Part shown: one piece after another, positions 42,826 through 52,000 of the stretch
Layout of the letters: every line of letters starts with the position of its first letter
How positions within the stretch are numbered: position 1 is the stretch's first letter
Assembly (NCBI GenBank): GCA_035283685.1
Contig: DATETJ010000012.1
Location: 1 to 64,000, forward strand
Length of the DNA stretch: 64,000 bases
Direction of reading: 5' to 3'
Origin: Candidatus Bathyarchaeia archaeon
GTDB lineage: Archaea > Thermoproteota > Bathyarchaeia > Bathyarchaeales > Bathyarchaeaceae
Made by a program: the position numbers and the translations under genes
Notes under the pieces: generated by a model
Seen by the model: only the letters and a program-made list of their open reading frames with translations
Told to the model about the DNA's origin: nothing
Databases searched by the model: none

Positions 42826-43620
42826 TTAGCGCGGAGTCAATAGAAACCGTAGAAGTATCCAGATCAAGTCGCCAAGTAGAAGGGCAATTATAAGACCCGC
42901 CGTGATGAAAATCAGCAAAGGCAGACCGGGCGTGACCCAGATGTGGTTCCGAATCTTACCTTCACGTCCAGCCGACAATATCCTAGCCACGATTGCTTCT
43001 CGAGTCTCGTCTTTGGGAAATGTTAGCAGCATTCGTTTGTTTTCGCCGTTTTTTTCGGCTGTTATGTCCTCTAAGGGGTAAATGTGGGGATTTCTTTCCA
43101 GTTGAGTTGGTTCGACTTTGTAGCCCGTTAGCAGGGCTGTTAGCTTGCGCCATAGTGATTCGTTTTCCAATCCTGCAAAAAGCTTGGCGTTGTTTCTAAG
43201 CCTCCACAACGAGTTACGGACGAGAGCGTAGACCGCGGTGAACGCAGCCAGCAACACGGCATTGCTGAAAACCGTAAACGGAAAGACAGGAAGGAACAAT
43301 CTAACGCTAGGCATCAGGTAAATGGGGGATGGCAACGCCAAGGCTAGGCACATCAATGCTTTGGCGTCTGCCCCACCGAAGGCACCAGCGTAAAACAGCG
43401 CTACGGACATCGCAGAGGTTATGACAAATGAGAGGGCGTAACTGAACAGCAACCGCTGGGAGTAGAACACGAACTGAATAATCGTTAGCAGAAAAGCTAG
43501 GGGTGCGAACAGTATCCAGACTTTGTTGCTTACTTCTCGTTGTTTCCAGTCGCTCCAAGAGGCGTATAGCAAGAATGACAGACTTAGGATAACTCGTGCG
43601 GCCTCTAGGATTTCATTCAA
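42826..43620 (-). CDS. Archaeal prepilin peptidase (A24 family, FlaK/PibD type)
   Basis: The product (264 residues) has the two catalytic aspartates of A24 peptidases in WSDWKQREVSN (about 22) and GAFGGADAKAL (about 84, G-x-x-D motif), within six or seven membrane helices. A soluble loop of about 75 residues separates the last two helices. It cleaves class III signal peptides; a substrate pilin is encoded next door (43726–44172). Confidence 0.9.
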   Translation of the reverse strand: MNEILEAARVILSLSFLLYASWSDWKQREVSNKVWILFAPLAFLLTIIQFVFYSQRLLFSYALSFVITSAMSVALFYAGAFGGADAKALMCLALALPSPIYLMPSVRLFLPVFPFTVFSNAVLLAAFTAVYALVRNSLWRLRNNAKLFAGLENESLWRKLTALLTGYKVEPTQLERNPHIYPLEDITAEKNGENKRMLLTFPKDETREAIVARILSAGREGKIRNHIWVTPGLPLLIFITAGLIIALLLGDLIWILLRFLLTPR

Positions 43621-43725
43621 ACGTGATGCACACTCAACAGTGGCTCACGCAAGATTATGAGAACTTGGCATTTAAGAGTTAAACAGAAAGCGAAGATGCT
43701 CAAAATAGTGTGGGGCTTGGGATTG

Positions 43726-44172
43726 CTATGGTGCAACTCTGTCGAAAGGAACTTGCTGTCCTGCTTCAGTTACGAACTTGAAGTAGTATCTTTGTCCAGA
43801 GCTCCAAGCATATGTCCAAGTGGCGTTGATTGATCCACCGTTGGCTTTGACAATGTTTGTGCTAGGAGTGAAGGTAACGCTGCTTGTTAAATCAACAAGA
43901 TTCGCAGATGAAGTGCCCAAATAGACTTGAGTGATTTTGGCGTCAGCTGTTCCCGAGTTCAGCAAGGTGACTCCAATGTATTTTGTGCTTGAAATGTTGT
44001 AGAACCTTGTGTTGGCCTCTGTTAGGATTGCGCCTGCTTGCTGGGTTTGGGTTGTCGTGAACGTCATGACCCAAGCGTAAGTCACTATTACGGCGGCCAC
44101 TGCTATTACTATCAATAGAAGCGTTGCTAGGATAGGTGAAATCCCTTTCTTAGCTTTCAACATTTTGTTCAA
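43726..44172 (-). CDS. Type IV pilin-like protein with class III signal peptide
   Basis: From TTG 44172 (GAGGTGG seven bases before) the product is 148 residues. It opens MNKMLKAKKG then ISPILATLLLIVIAVAAVIVTYAW, the archaeal pilin N-terminal domain with cleavage expected at KKG|IS. A beta-rich domain follows, with VTLLNSGTADAKITQVYLG, as in archaellum-like and adhesion pilins. The peptidase gene lies immediately downstream. Confidence 0.88.
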   Translation of the reverse strand: MNKMLKAKKGISPILATLLLIVIAVAAVIVTYAWVMTFTTTQTQQAGAILTEANTRFYNISSTKYIGVTLLNSGTADAKITQVYLGTSSANLVDLTSSVTFTPSTNIVKANGGSINATWTYAWSSGQRYYFKFVTEAGQQVPFDRVAP

Positions 44173-44268
44173 TTTAATTCCACCTCTACTGCCCAAATGC
44201 TCTAGTCATGATGATATTTAACAAGTATGAAGAACGAATAATGATTAGAGCTAAAACTGCCAAAGGCG

Positions 44269-44724
44269 TCACTGCGCTGGAACTGGAACATCGACTTGTT
44301 GCTTTCCAAATTGACACCGGGCGCAAAGAGACCCAACGACATGCTCGAAGTAAGCAAGTGAACGGACAATATCGGTAATCGACAAGAGTCCAAGCAGTTG
44401 TTCTCCTTCGACTACAGGCAGTTTTTTGATTCGTCTTTCATTCATAAGGTTGATGGCGTCTCGAAGGTCAGTTTGAGGCGAGGTTGTTATCAGCGGCTTG
44501 GACATTATGTAGCTGACACGCGTTCTTCTGGGATCGCGCAGTTGAAGCACTACTCTTTTCAACATGTCGCGTTCGGTCACAATGCCAACAGGTCGGTCAG
44601 AGCTGATTACGATTAGGCATCCGATATCGTGGTGATTCATAAGTTCAGCTGCTTTCCTCGCAGTTGCTCCGACTTCAATCGTTATGAGGTTTGTTACCAT
44701 CACGTCTTCAACTTTCAGCGACAT
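44269..44724 (-). CDS. Two-CBS-domain protein
   Basis: The product (151 residues from ATG 44724) contains two CBS repeats: VEDVMVTNLITIEVGATARKAAELMNHHDIGCLIV…VGIVTERDML and VSYIMSKPLITTSPQTDLRDAINLMNERRIKKLPVVEGEQLLGLLSITDIV. Such pairs bind adenine nucleotides and regulate partners. It ends with an unusual tail, SLCARCQFGKQQVDV, carrying a CxxC. Fourteen bases separate it from the upstream membrane-anchored protein. Confidence 0.9.
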   Translation of the reverse strand: MSLKVEDVMVTNLITIEVGATARKAAELMNHHDIGCLIVISSDRPVGIVTERDMLKRVVLQLRDPRRTRVSYIMSKPLITTSPQTDLRDAINLMNERRIKKLPVVEGEQLLGLLSITDIVRSLAYFEHVVGSLCARCQFGKQQVDVPVPAQ

Positions 44725-44738
44725 GAGCTCAAGTCTCC

Positions 44739-45272
44739 TCACTGTTTCTTTTTCGTGATTAGGCAATCAACTATTTTTTCACAGCCAAAGCATTCTCCAG
44801 GAATGGGCGTATTCTTAGGCAGCCCGCCTAAGTAGCCGAAAAAGTGGAAGCAGTCCTTTCCGTTAGAGTTCTTGGGAACCGGTTTAGGCGAAGTTGTCGC
44901 CTTTGTCGATCTAGTCGACCCCACATACTCATTTGACCTAGTCGGCTGCTCCATGCTTGTCTGGGAAGTGCCCTCGGTCGTTGCGCCGACCACAAGTCTG
45001 GGTGGCTCTTGAGTTTTGTAAGAAATTGGCTTTCCACCACTCTGCCAAGAATCAACGCGGCTTGGCGGAGCATTTTGCTGCGGATTTGCTGGATTTTGCT
45101 CATGTGGAAGCCTGGGAAATTCCTGTTCATCATTATAAGCCTCCTCGTCCTGTGGCTGTTTGTTTTCGCCTGATGGGTTGAGCTTCCACAGCGTGGTAGC
45201 AAAGAGAACTATGAGGACGATTACGCCTAATGAGAGTACTAAGTCGAAGACAGAGAATTCGAAGGAAAGCAT
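44739..45272 (-). CDS. Membrane-anchored protein with disordered linker and Cys-rich tail
   Basis: The product (177 residues) has one N-terminal membrane helix (about 9–27), a long low-complexity Pro/Ser/Thr/Asn/Gln linker (about 32–140), and a C-terminal motif DCFHFFGYLGGLPKNTPIPGECFGCEKIVDCL with four cysteines likely to bind metal. Precise function is unknown. It lies upstream of the CBS gene in the pilin region. Confidence 0.7.
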   Translation of the reverse strand: MLSFEFSVFDLVLSLGVIVLIVLFATTLWKLNPSGENKQPQDEEAYNDEQEFPRLPHEQNPANPQQNAPPSRVDSWQSGGKPISYKTQEPPRLVVGATTEGTSQTSMEQPTRSNEYVGSTRSTKATTSPKPVPKNSNGKDCFHFFGYLGGLPKNTPIPGECFGCEKIVDCLITKKKQ

Positions 45273-45375
45273 ATGTTTCCCTTTAGAAGATTTCGGATTT
45301 GCCTAGATATAGACTTGATGAACTCTACATAATGAGTACATGTATGGAGTCTAGATAGAACGAAGGAAATCGCAG

Positions 45376-48300
45376 TTACGTAAATTCAAAGGTCAGAATA
45401 TACTGGGCGTACGTTGTTTTGTCTGGAACGAGAATTTCCAGATAGACGTCAACGTATGAAACTTGTGAGTTGCTTGCATCAAGTGTGACAACTATATATC
45501 TTTCGGCTGGTGAGGCTGGCAGGTCGTACCATGGTCCTGTTTGGTTTACGTAGGCTCCGTTTTGGATGTAGATTTGTCGTGAGGTGCCATCGGTTGAGTT
45601 GCGGAAGTATATTGTGCAGTTGTTTAGGCGAGCGATGTTTGATTGCGAGTATCCTCTGAGTCGAATCTTCCATGTGTCGGAGACCTGGTTGATGGCTTTT
45701 AGGACGTAGTTGTAGTTTGAGGAAGAAGCGTAACTGTAAGCGAGTTTAACCTGATTTGCCTTCTGCTGGTACTGCGTGGGGGTTACCAAAACTCCTGTGA
45801 CTCGAATTCTTGCATTTCCGTTTGATGTGTAGAACTGGGGACTTATGCTTATGCTGAGTAATTTAGTTTCGTCTGTGCCGCTGGACGAATAGGTTAGGTA
45901 GCCTTGACCGCTTGTCACGTAGGCTGAGGACGAGTAGTTCCAAACTTGAATTGTCACTGAAACGCTTGCAATGTCGTATTCGCTCACGACGGTAAAGTTG
46001 AGCTGTGTCGGTGTATTTGTCGTCGTAGATGAGAACAAGAACTCGGTTGAAGCCGTGAATTCGGTAGACTGTAAAGACTTGAACTCAACCCAATCCGCAT
46101 TAAAATCAAACTGAGTAGTTGTGGTCTTCACGCCTTTGACTTTTATTCTCCAGTTTCCCGAAGCATCTCGGAATTGGGTTGGGTTTGTTGTTATGGTTTG
46201 GTTTTTTGTTTCGTCTGTGTTGGCTGTGGCGCTTGACGTGTAGCTTTCATATCCGTTGCCCGATGTTGGATATGCACCCAAAGTGTAGTTGTATAATTGA
46301 ATTGTGGCTGACACTGATCCTGTGGTCCAGGCTGAATCAACTGTTCTGACAAGTTGAGACCATACTTCTGTGTTACTTGAACCGGTGAATTCAACTTCAG
46401 ACGTGAACTCGCTTGGCAGAATAATGTTGAGGGCTCTTGTTTGATCAGTTGTGGCTAACGTATTGTCGTCTATTCTGAGATAAACAGACCTGCCACTCTG
46501 TGAGCCAGTGACTTCAACGTAATAGTCAATTTCTAAATAATCGGTTTGGGAAACAACTGTATAAGCTGTCCAAGAGTAGGTTGCTGAAAGCGTAGACCAA
46601 GAGGTGCCTAGACTGCTTGAGTTTGCTACATTCGTGGCTATGGCTGTCCTCACCGTGCCATTTGACATTCGCACTAAGATGTCTACGTCGCCATGCGCCG
46701 TCACGCTTCCTGAATCTCGGTAGACTCGGTAATTAATTGTCCAAGTGCTTGCAGGTATGGAGGAAACGCCTGTTAGCTGATGGACAAATCTGCCCATCAA
46801 CTTCCTTCCTGTGGTTGCAGCGCTGGCTGAAAGTGTTGTTCCCGCAGCGTCGGCACTCGTGAGTCTCTGAAAATAATAGCTTGAACCACCAATCGTCGTC
46901 GTCTCCTGATGAGCATAGAGTGTTTGACCCGAAGTTGCGCTGGCATAGCTCCGAAAAGTCATGTAAACGCCATTATTAGAACTTAAGTTTCCAACTGCTC
47001 CTGAAACAAGAGCGGTACTTCCAATCAGGTTGTACCCCGAAGGGTTGTATACTGCTGTTGAGTTTGCTGAGCTTGCGCTTCTAACGATAAAGTAGTTGGA
47101 GTCTACTGTTTGCACACTTGCAGGGACAGTACCTGAAACCCAATTTCCCGTGAGTATGTTGTAGTTTGCTGGATAGTAGCTTCGCAGTTCCTCAGATCCG
47201 AAATCAAGCAGATTATCTCGTTCACTTTCGTAGCCAGCTCTGATCCAAGCAGCGCTTCTAGTGGTGTTGGAGGCACGTACCTCATCAATAATACCATCTG
47301 ACAAATCTGCGCCTGATCTTCCTCCGATGTATACCGCTCGCGTATCTGGAGTGATGCTTCCAGTCTTGGAGCCGGAACCATTTTCAGAACCATTCAGATA
47401 GACTTTTCTTGTTGACCCATCCCATGTTCCAGTCACGAAATACCATATGTTTGCTGACAAACTGCTAATGCTGTTAAGACCTTGATCGTCGTTTTCTTCT
47501 ATCATTAATGCGAGCTGTTGATTCTCGCCTGCAAGCTGATAATCGTTTGGATTCGCTTCCCCTTTTCGTAGTATAGCGTCTACTTCTGAACCAGACCCAA
47601 AGGAGTCTAGTTTAATCCAAGCTTCAATAGTTAAAGAGCTAGTTAACTGCAGGCTTGCAGAGTTTGGAATGCTAATGTAGTCATCAACGCCATCAAAATT
47701 TATGGCGTTATCTATCTGCCCAGTGGCTCCAAGAGTTGGGGTTCCATAGGTGGTTCCGTTATTATTGTTTGATGTTGAATCCTTTATCGAACCAGATCCA
47801 CCAATTGTCTCGCTCAGATGCCACACTCCTTTGAAGTTAGAGTCCCAAACGTTTTTCGCGGCATTTGAACCTGTATCGCCAACATAACCAGTGTTGTCAG
47901 GCTGATTCTTATCGTAATACAGGTAAAGATACGTATCTACAACACTGCTAATGCTTGGAACCTTAACCCACAACCACGCTTGCTCTCTTGTAGCGTTCCA
48001 TCTTTCAATTTCCACGTTAATCTGAGTTATTCCGTCACTTGTTGTAGCAGCAATCTTCCCTCGGTTAGCGTTACTTTGCAGTTCATCAAACACAAAGGAA
48101 ATATCCTCATTATTGCGGCCCGAAGAGGAATTGCTCAGATAAATCAAAACTGGGAAGTTAGACAAATCGGCATCGACATCATTGTTGTCAATTGCGATTT
48201 TGACACGTTTTTCCCAGCCGTTTAACCAGTTTCTGGGCGACACAGCGCTGACTTTGGCGCTTGTGTTGTTGACGTAAATCGTGTTGCTGCCAGCAGTGCC

Positions 48301-48480
48301 GGTCTGCAGAGAAACGGGCGGCGAAGTAACATTTGTTCCAGCCTCAGAATATGGAGCGTAAACCTTTGCCCCGTATGCGATTCCCGTGAAAACTAACAAA
48401 ACAAATACATCAGCGACCAACAAAAAGGAACAAAGGACTTTCCCTAGTTCGTCCAAACGGTTTGACTTATGCAACCACAC
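45376..48480 (-). CDS. Large secreted DUF2341/LamG surface protein
   Basis: The product (1034 residues) has an N-terminal signal/membrane segment (about 15–38). A DUF2341 domain follows (about 83–210: WLNGWEKRVKIAIDNNDVDADLSNFPVLIYL…YLYYDKNQPD). A LamG/concanavalin-like domain (about 217–430) contains GVWHLSE…DSTSNNNNG…INFDGVDDYI and ends IDEVRASNTTRSAAWIRAGYESE. Beta-rich repeats make up the rest. It lacks a C-terminal anchor. These modules are typical of carbohydrate-binding exoproteins of archaea. It is Ser/Thr/Asn rich, probably glycosylated. GTG 48480 follows GAGGG by eight bases. Confidence 0.85.
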   Translation of the reverse strand: MWLHKSNRLDELGKVLCSFLLVADVFVLLVFTGIAYGAKVYAPYSEAGTNVTSPPVSLQTGTAGSNTIYVNNTSAKVSAVSPRNWLNGWEKRVKIAIDNNDVDADLSNFPVLIYLSNSSSGRNNEDISFVFDELQSNANRGKIAATTSDGITQINVEIERWNATREQAWLWVKVPSISSVVDTYLYLYYDKNQPDNTGYVGDTGSNAAKNVWDSNFKGVWHLSETIGGSGSIKDSTSNNNNGTTYGTPTLGATGQIDNAINFDGVDDYISIPNSASLQLTSSLTIEAWIKLDSFGSGSEVDAILRKGEANPNDYQLAGENQQLALMIEENDDQGLNSISSLSANIWYFVTGTWDGSTRKVYLNGSENGSGSKTGSITPDTRAVYIGGRSGADLSDGIIDEVRASNTTRSAAWIRAGYESERDNLLDFGSEELRSYYPANYNILTGNWVSGTVPASVQTVDSNYFIVRSASSANSTAVYNPSGYNLIGSTALVSGAVGNLSSNNGVYMTFRSYASATSGQTLYAHQETTTIGGSSYYFQRLTSADAAGTTLSASAATTGRKLMGRFVHQLTGVSSIPASTWTINYRVYRDSGSVTAHGDVDILVRMSNGTVRTAIATNVANSSSLGTSWSTLSATYSWTAYTVVSQTDYLEIDYYVEVTGSQSGRSVYLRIDDNTLATTDQTRALNIILPSEFTSEVEFTGSSNTEVWSQLVRTVDSAWTTGSVSATIQLYNYTLGAYPTSGNGYESYTSSATANTDETKNQTITTNPTQFRDASGNWRIKVKGVKTTTTQFDFNADWVEFKSLQSTEFTASTEFLFSSTTTNTPTQLNFTVVSEYDIASVSVTIQVWNYSSSAYVTSGQGYLTYSSSGTDETKLLSISISPQFYTSNGNARIRVTGVLVTPTQYQQKANQVKLAYSYASSSNYNYVLKAINQVSDTWKIRLRGYSQSNIARLNNCTIYFRNSTDGTSRQIYIQNGAYVNQTGPWYDLPASPAERYIVVTLDASNSQVSYVDVYLEILVPDKTTYAQYILTFEFT

Positions 48481-48525
48481 GCCGGCGCCCTCTAAACTGC
48501 AGCGAATTGAAAAGCAAGAGGGAAA

Positions 48526-49107
48526 CTACTCTTGCACGTCTACGGCGATTTGTATATTAGCCACTATGTTGCCGTTAGCATAAGCTGCAGCTTTTGTTTC
48601 AACATAGATTACCCACTGTGTATTCGCTGGCAACGTCAGATACGATGTTGTTGAGGGCGTAGTCCAAGTGTCACCGGACGTCGTGTAGTTGAACGAAGCT
48701 TGCGAGACTCCAGCAGTGTTCTTCACGACAAAGCGAATGAACGTGAAATTGCTCACTTGCTGATTTGCGTCCGGGGGAGTTATTGACACGTGCCTCAGTC
48801 TGAACTGGTGCGAGTTGGATCCATCAGTGTTGCTTATGTTCAGCGGCTTGTCATACACCAAGGTTGCGTTCGGATAGGCTTTAAGAGCTAAGCGAACCCA
48901 AGTCGAGTTAGCCCCAAAAGTAGAGCCTGTGGGCCAATCGGCCCCTTGTGCAAACCTTATCGTAGCTGGCGTAATGGTCACATCGGGTTGCATGCTCAGC
49001 GAATAGTAGACTGCAGCAACAGCAGCGGCGATGAGCGCTGAAGCCAAAACCAGCGTAATAAATACGGATCTTTTCAGAGACTGCGCATTCTTACTCTTCG
49101 TCGTCAT
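48526..49107 (-). CDS. Secreted beta-sandwich protein A (TasA/pilin-like candidate)
   Basis: The product (193 residues) has a basic N-terminus, one hydrophobic segment (about 13–35: SVFITLVLASALIAAAVAAVYYSLSM), then a beta-rich domain with ALKAYPNATLVYDKPLNISN and FRLRHVSITPPD. It shares this layout with the gene at 49375–49932, so the two are paralogues. The form (signal helix, short turn, Asn/Thr-rich sandwich) recalls TasA/AbpA-type strand-donating pilins, but this is inference. It lies 45 bases upstream of the large DUF2341 gene. Confidence 0.7.
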   Translation of the reverse strand: MTTKSKNAQSLKRSVFITLVLASALIAAAVAAVYYSLSMQPDVTITPATIRFAQGADWPTGSTFGANSTWVRLALKAYPNATLVYDKPLNISNTDGSNSHQFRLRHVSITPPDANQQVSNFTFIRFVVKNTAGVSQASFNYTTSGDTWTTPSTTSYLTLPANTQWVIYVETKAAAYANGNIVANIQIAVDVQE

Positions 49108-49374
49108 AGCCTCCTTGATTTCCTAGACTGAGCTTATGCCAAGAGGATTTAAGACATATGAATTCGAAATTCAGAATCAGAATCGAACGCAAGAACCTAC
49201 AACTGCAATATTCTGATACTCGAAGGCAGTTGTGCTGTTTCATTTGTGTATGTCCTAACGCAAACTCATGCGTATATGCAGGCAAGGCGTTCTGAGAAAG
49301 ACAAAAAGCAGAAGCTATCATTCGTCAGACGCTCGCTTACCTTAGCGTAGAATAGAAAGAAAAGAAGGGGAAAG
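49108..49374. other. Intergenic region between the two paralogous surface genes
   Basis: No convincing gene is seen in these 267 bases. They include the A/T-rich stretch 49150–49190 that may be the promoter of the downstream copy. Confidence 0.4.
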
Positions 49375-49932
49375 TTATTGCTCGACATCAATAGCGATTT
49401 CTATAGTTGCTGTTTGACCGGATGTGGCAGTTGCACTTGCTTTTGTTTGAACGACGATTGCGTAACTAGTGTTTGCGTTGACTGTCGCCCAACCACTCGT
49501 CGAAGGACTGGTCCAGCTGACTCCGTTTGACGTGTAATTCAGCGATCTCAATGTTGAAGTCTGTAGTGTGAAGTTGATGAAGGCGAAGTACTGTGCGTCA
49601 CCGGTTAGCGAAACAGGTCTAAGCCTAACGTTGAATGTCGTAGCACTGTTGTTGTTCCTCACTCTGATTGGATCATCGTAACTCGTGGTCATGTTTGGGT
49701 AGGCCTTAAGGCTTACCAGTGTTGCACTCTTGTTGTTGTTGAAGATGCTAGTTCCCGCCTCGGTAGCGTCCGCGCCGACTATGAAGTAAACATCGTTTGT
49801 TGCAGTAGTTATCGTTGACGTCATACTCAAAGAATAGTAAACGGCGGCGCTTGCTGACGCGATAAGCATTGATGTAAGTACTAGGGTAAAAAATTTCGCT
49901 GATCTGCTTGACAATATTCTTTTCACTTCCAT
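49375..49932 (-). CDS. Secreted beta-sandwich protein B (paralogue of A)
   Basis: The product (185 residues) has a hydrophobic segment FFTLVLTSMLIASASAAVYYSLSM (about 15–38), then VYFIVGADATEAG, SLKAYPNMTTSYDDPIRVRN, NVRLRPVSLTGD and ends VQTKASATATSGQTATIEIAIDVEQ. This matches the other copy's order SLKAYPN, RLRHVS, TKAAAYA, IDVQE. ATG 49932 overlaps the stop of the upstream membrane-protein gene (TAATG), with GGAGGTGA inside that gene. Confidence 0.72.
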   Translation of the reverse strand: MEVKRILSSRSAKFFTLVLTSMLIASASAAVYYSLSMTSTITTATNDVYFIVGADATEAGTSIFNNNKSATLVSLKAYPNMTTSYDDPIRVRNNNSATTFNVRLRPVSLTGDAQYFAFINFTLQTSTLRSLNYTSNGVSWTSPSTSGWATVNANTSYAIVVQTKASATATSGQTATIEIAIDVEQ

Positions 49933-50435
49933 TAGTTCACCTCCTTCCTTCTTCTGAGCTTTGGCAAAAGGTCTGGGCTGAGGAACAGAGCTGCACTAAT
50001 GCCTATTACAATGGCGGAGATGACGAGTCCAACTTGAAGCAGCAGGAATGGAAACTCAGCGCTGGCGACATAGCCATAGTTGGAAACAAAGAACACAGAG
50101 ATCATGATCGATGGAAACGTCACTGTTCCAGCCCAAGCTTTGGCCATAGTCCACATTTTCAGCGAAGTGGCAAAGTAGACATTGAGTGCAACGATGTTGA
50201 TCAATGCAATGAGTAGGTAGAAGAAACTGTACCAGAATCGCATGTACTCGCCGAAGATAGCGAAGAACTCTTTGCTGATGAGTAGGTGACCGAAGCCCAT
50301 TACAGCCGCGGCTTGGAAGACATATGGCAGAGCCTTTGGAAATCGGTTGTCAAGTAGGCAAGTTAGCAGGCTTAGCAGTAGGAAGAGGTCAGTGCCGAGG
50401 AGTATAAAGAACTCTGGCAGAATCGCTGGTGCCAT
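49932..50435 (-). CDS. Polytopic membrane protein of the surface-protein operon
   Basis: The product (167 residues) has five predicted helices (about 6–26, 34–55, 65–92, 97–115 and 128–152) with a basic C-terminus (LPKLRRRKEVN). It is translationally coupled to the secreted protein B gene, so it may anchor or assemble that protein. No family is recognised. Confidence 0.65.
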   Translation of the reverse strand: MAPAILPEFFILLGTDLFLLLSLLTCLLDNRFPKALPYVFQAAAVMGFGHLLISKEFFAIFGEYMRFWYSFFYLLIALINIVALNVYFATSLKMWTMAKAWAGTVTFPSIMISVFFVSNYGYVASAEFPFLLLQVGLVISAIVIGISAALFLSPDLLPKLRRRKEVN

Positions 50436-50569
50436 TCTTTCTCCTAGTCCAGTCTATTTTTGCATCGCTACGGGAACGTTATGACCCCGTGAATAATTTA
50501 AGAAGTATGAATCTCAAATCTGAATCATATCTACTGCAAGAAAACAGTTTTTCGCGTTTTTATTTTATG

Positions 50570-51121
50570 TTAGCTTTTAGTCTCCTCTAAGACCGCAAAA
50601 ACAAATGGCGCCGCGGGCGTTCTGACTTCAAGCTTGACGCCCAGAAGTTTCTCAAGGAAGCCGCATAACACTTCGGCATTGCTTATGAATGGAGCCTTAA
50701 CGATAAAGTACTTGTCTCTTGGATAGAAGTCGCCGAAGCCTTGAACACGCAGACGTTTGAGAACGTCGTCCCATTTTTCCCTAGACGTGGTTTCAAGGTC
50801 AAGCGTGGCTTCCATCGATACGCGTGCGGCTTCACCCATCTTATGTCCTACCTCGCGCCATTTGTTCTCAGGAACGTATTGCAGCAGCGTGTTGATGAAT
50901 TCAACATTAACAAAGGCAACGCGGCTGACGCCCACATAGTACTCGCCTGGAAAACGCCAGTCATAAACGCTCATACTGCGGTATATGTCGAGCATTTTTG
51001 AAATCAAGGGCTTGATGCCGGGCTCTCTGCCCTCTCGGATCAAAGTATCTATATACTTGCGTTCGTCATCCTCCAAAATTATCGTGGTGCGCTTAACAGG
51101 CTCCTTTGATTCCTTCGCCAT
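50570..51121 (-). CDS. Ribbon-helix-helix-like regulator with C-terminal sensor domain
   Basis: From ATG 51121 the product is 183 residues. The first 40 (EPVKRTTIILEDDERKYIDTLIREG) look like a ribbon-helix-helix. About 60–180 forms an alpha/beta domain with FVNVEFINTLLQYVPENKWREVGHKMGEAARVSMEATLDL, similar in outline to 4-vinyl-reductase/heme-NO-type small-molecule domains. It may be a ligand-sensing regulator. The neighbouring surface operon is the obvious target, but no operator was identified. Confidence 0.65.
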   Translation of the reverse strand: MAKESKEPVKRTTIILEDDERKYIDTLIREGREPGIKPLISKMLDIYRSMSVYDWRFPGEYYVGVSRVAFVNVEFINTLLQYVPENKWREVGHKMGEAARVSMEATLDLETTSREKWDDVLKRLRVQGFGDFYPRDKYFIVKAPFISNAEVLCGFLEKLLGVKLEVRTPAAPFVFAVLEETKS

Positions 51122-51165
51122 GTTTCCCAACAACTGCCCTTACATATCCGAATATATCAGAGCAT

Positions 51166-51176
51166 ACTTTATATGG
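51166..51176 (-). promoter_or_regulatory. TATA box of the RHH-like regulator
   Basis: The minus strand reads CCATATAAAGT, 45–55 bases before ATG 51121. A further AT-rich CATATAT-type stretch lies between. Confidence 0.5.
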
Positions 51177-51297
51177 CTTGCGTATTTCAGACAAACTCTT
51201 ATTAATTCGAGCAGAAGCGTTGTTATTGCCGATGAAGAAAAATCAAATCTGAAAACAGATGACGCGATTTTCCCTGGGGTATCGGAGGCACAAACGA

Positions 51298-51927
51298 TCA
51301 GACAAGGCGACGCTTCCTAAGCTCCTTCTTAAGCAACTGAAAATCCTTCTTCAGCTCATCCCTGTATCTAGGATTATGCAAAACAGACGCAGGATGATAC
51401 ATTGGCACAATAACCAGAGGCACATTGAGAAACTTCACCTTGTAGATTTTGCCGCGGAATTTGGAAATGCCGTCAGTTTCCTTAAACCCTGCTTTGGAAA
51501 GAACATAGGTTGTGGAGTGCCTGCCCAAGGTAACAATGACTCTGGGCTCAATCAGGCAAATCTGACGATCAAGGTACAACGAAGTACACGTGGCGATCTC
51601 TAGCTGTCTTGGATCACGATTTTCAGGCGGCCTGCATTTCACAACATTAGTGATGAAAACGCGTTCACGTGGAAGACTTATACCCTTCAGAAGCCCGTCA
51701 AGAACTCTGCCAGCAGCGCCCACAAAAGGCAAACCCTTAACATCTTCCCAATGCCCCGGCGCCTCACCCACAAAAACAACCGCGGCGTCAATATTGCCCT
51801 CGCCAGCAACCGCCTTCTTGCGCCCTTTCCAAAGAGGACACTTGACACAGACTCTAACCTCGCCGGCAATCTTCTCCATCAGCTCAGCCTTAGACAAGTG
51901 AACCACGTTTCTCAGTTCTTGTAGCAT
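51298..51927 (-). CDS. udg: Type 4 uracil-DNA glycosylase (Fe–S)
   Basis: From ATG 51927 the product is 209 residues. It has VFVGEAPGHWEDVKGLPFVGAAGR (motif 1 with GEAPG), MYHPASVLHN (motif 2), and four cluster cysteines: CVKC near the N-terminus, C in NVVKCRPP and C in EIATCTSLYL. It removes uracil from DNA in base-excision repair. The frame is open 14 codons further upstream to a weaker start. Confidence 0.93.
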   Translation of the reverse strand: MLQELRNVVHLSKAELMEKIAGEVRVCVKCPLWKGRKKAVAGEGNIDAAVVFVGEAPGHWEDVKGLPFVGAAGRVLDGLLKGISLPRERVFITNVVKCRPPENRDPRQLEIATCTSLYLDRQICLIEPRVIVTLGRHSTTYVLSKAGFKETDGISKFRGKIYKVKFLNVPLVIVPMYHPASVLHNPRYRDELKKDFQLLKKELRKRRLV

Positions 51928-52000
51928 GTGAGAATTTACAACTTGCGAGGAATTTCGCGTCGTCAGCACGCGCGCAGTCGCCCGCGTAAGGACTGCGCAA

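Noticed and set aside
49091-49321. Minus-strand 76-codon frame between the two surface genes
   Set aside because: It spans the intergenic region and the start of the neighbouring gene. The cysteine-rich product has no signal peptide or known pattern.
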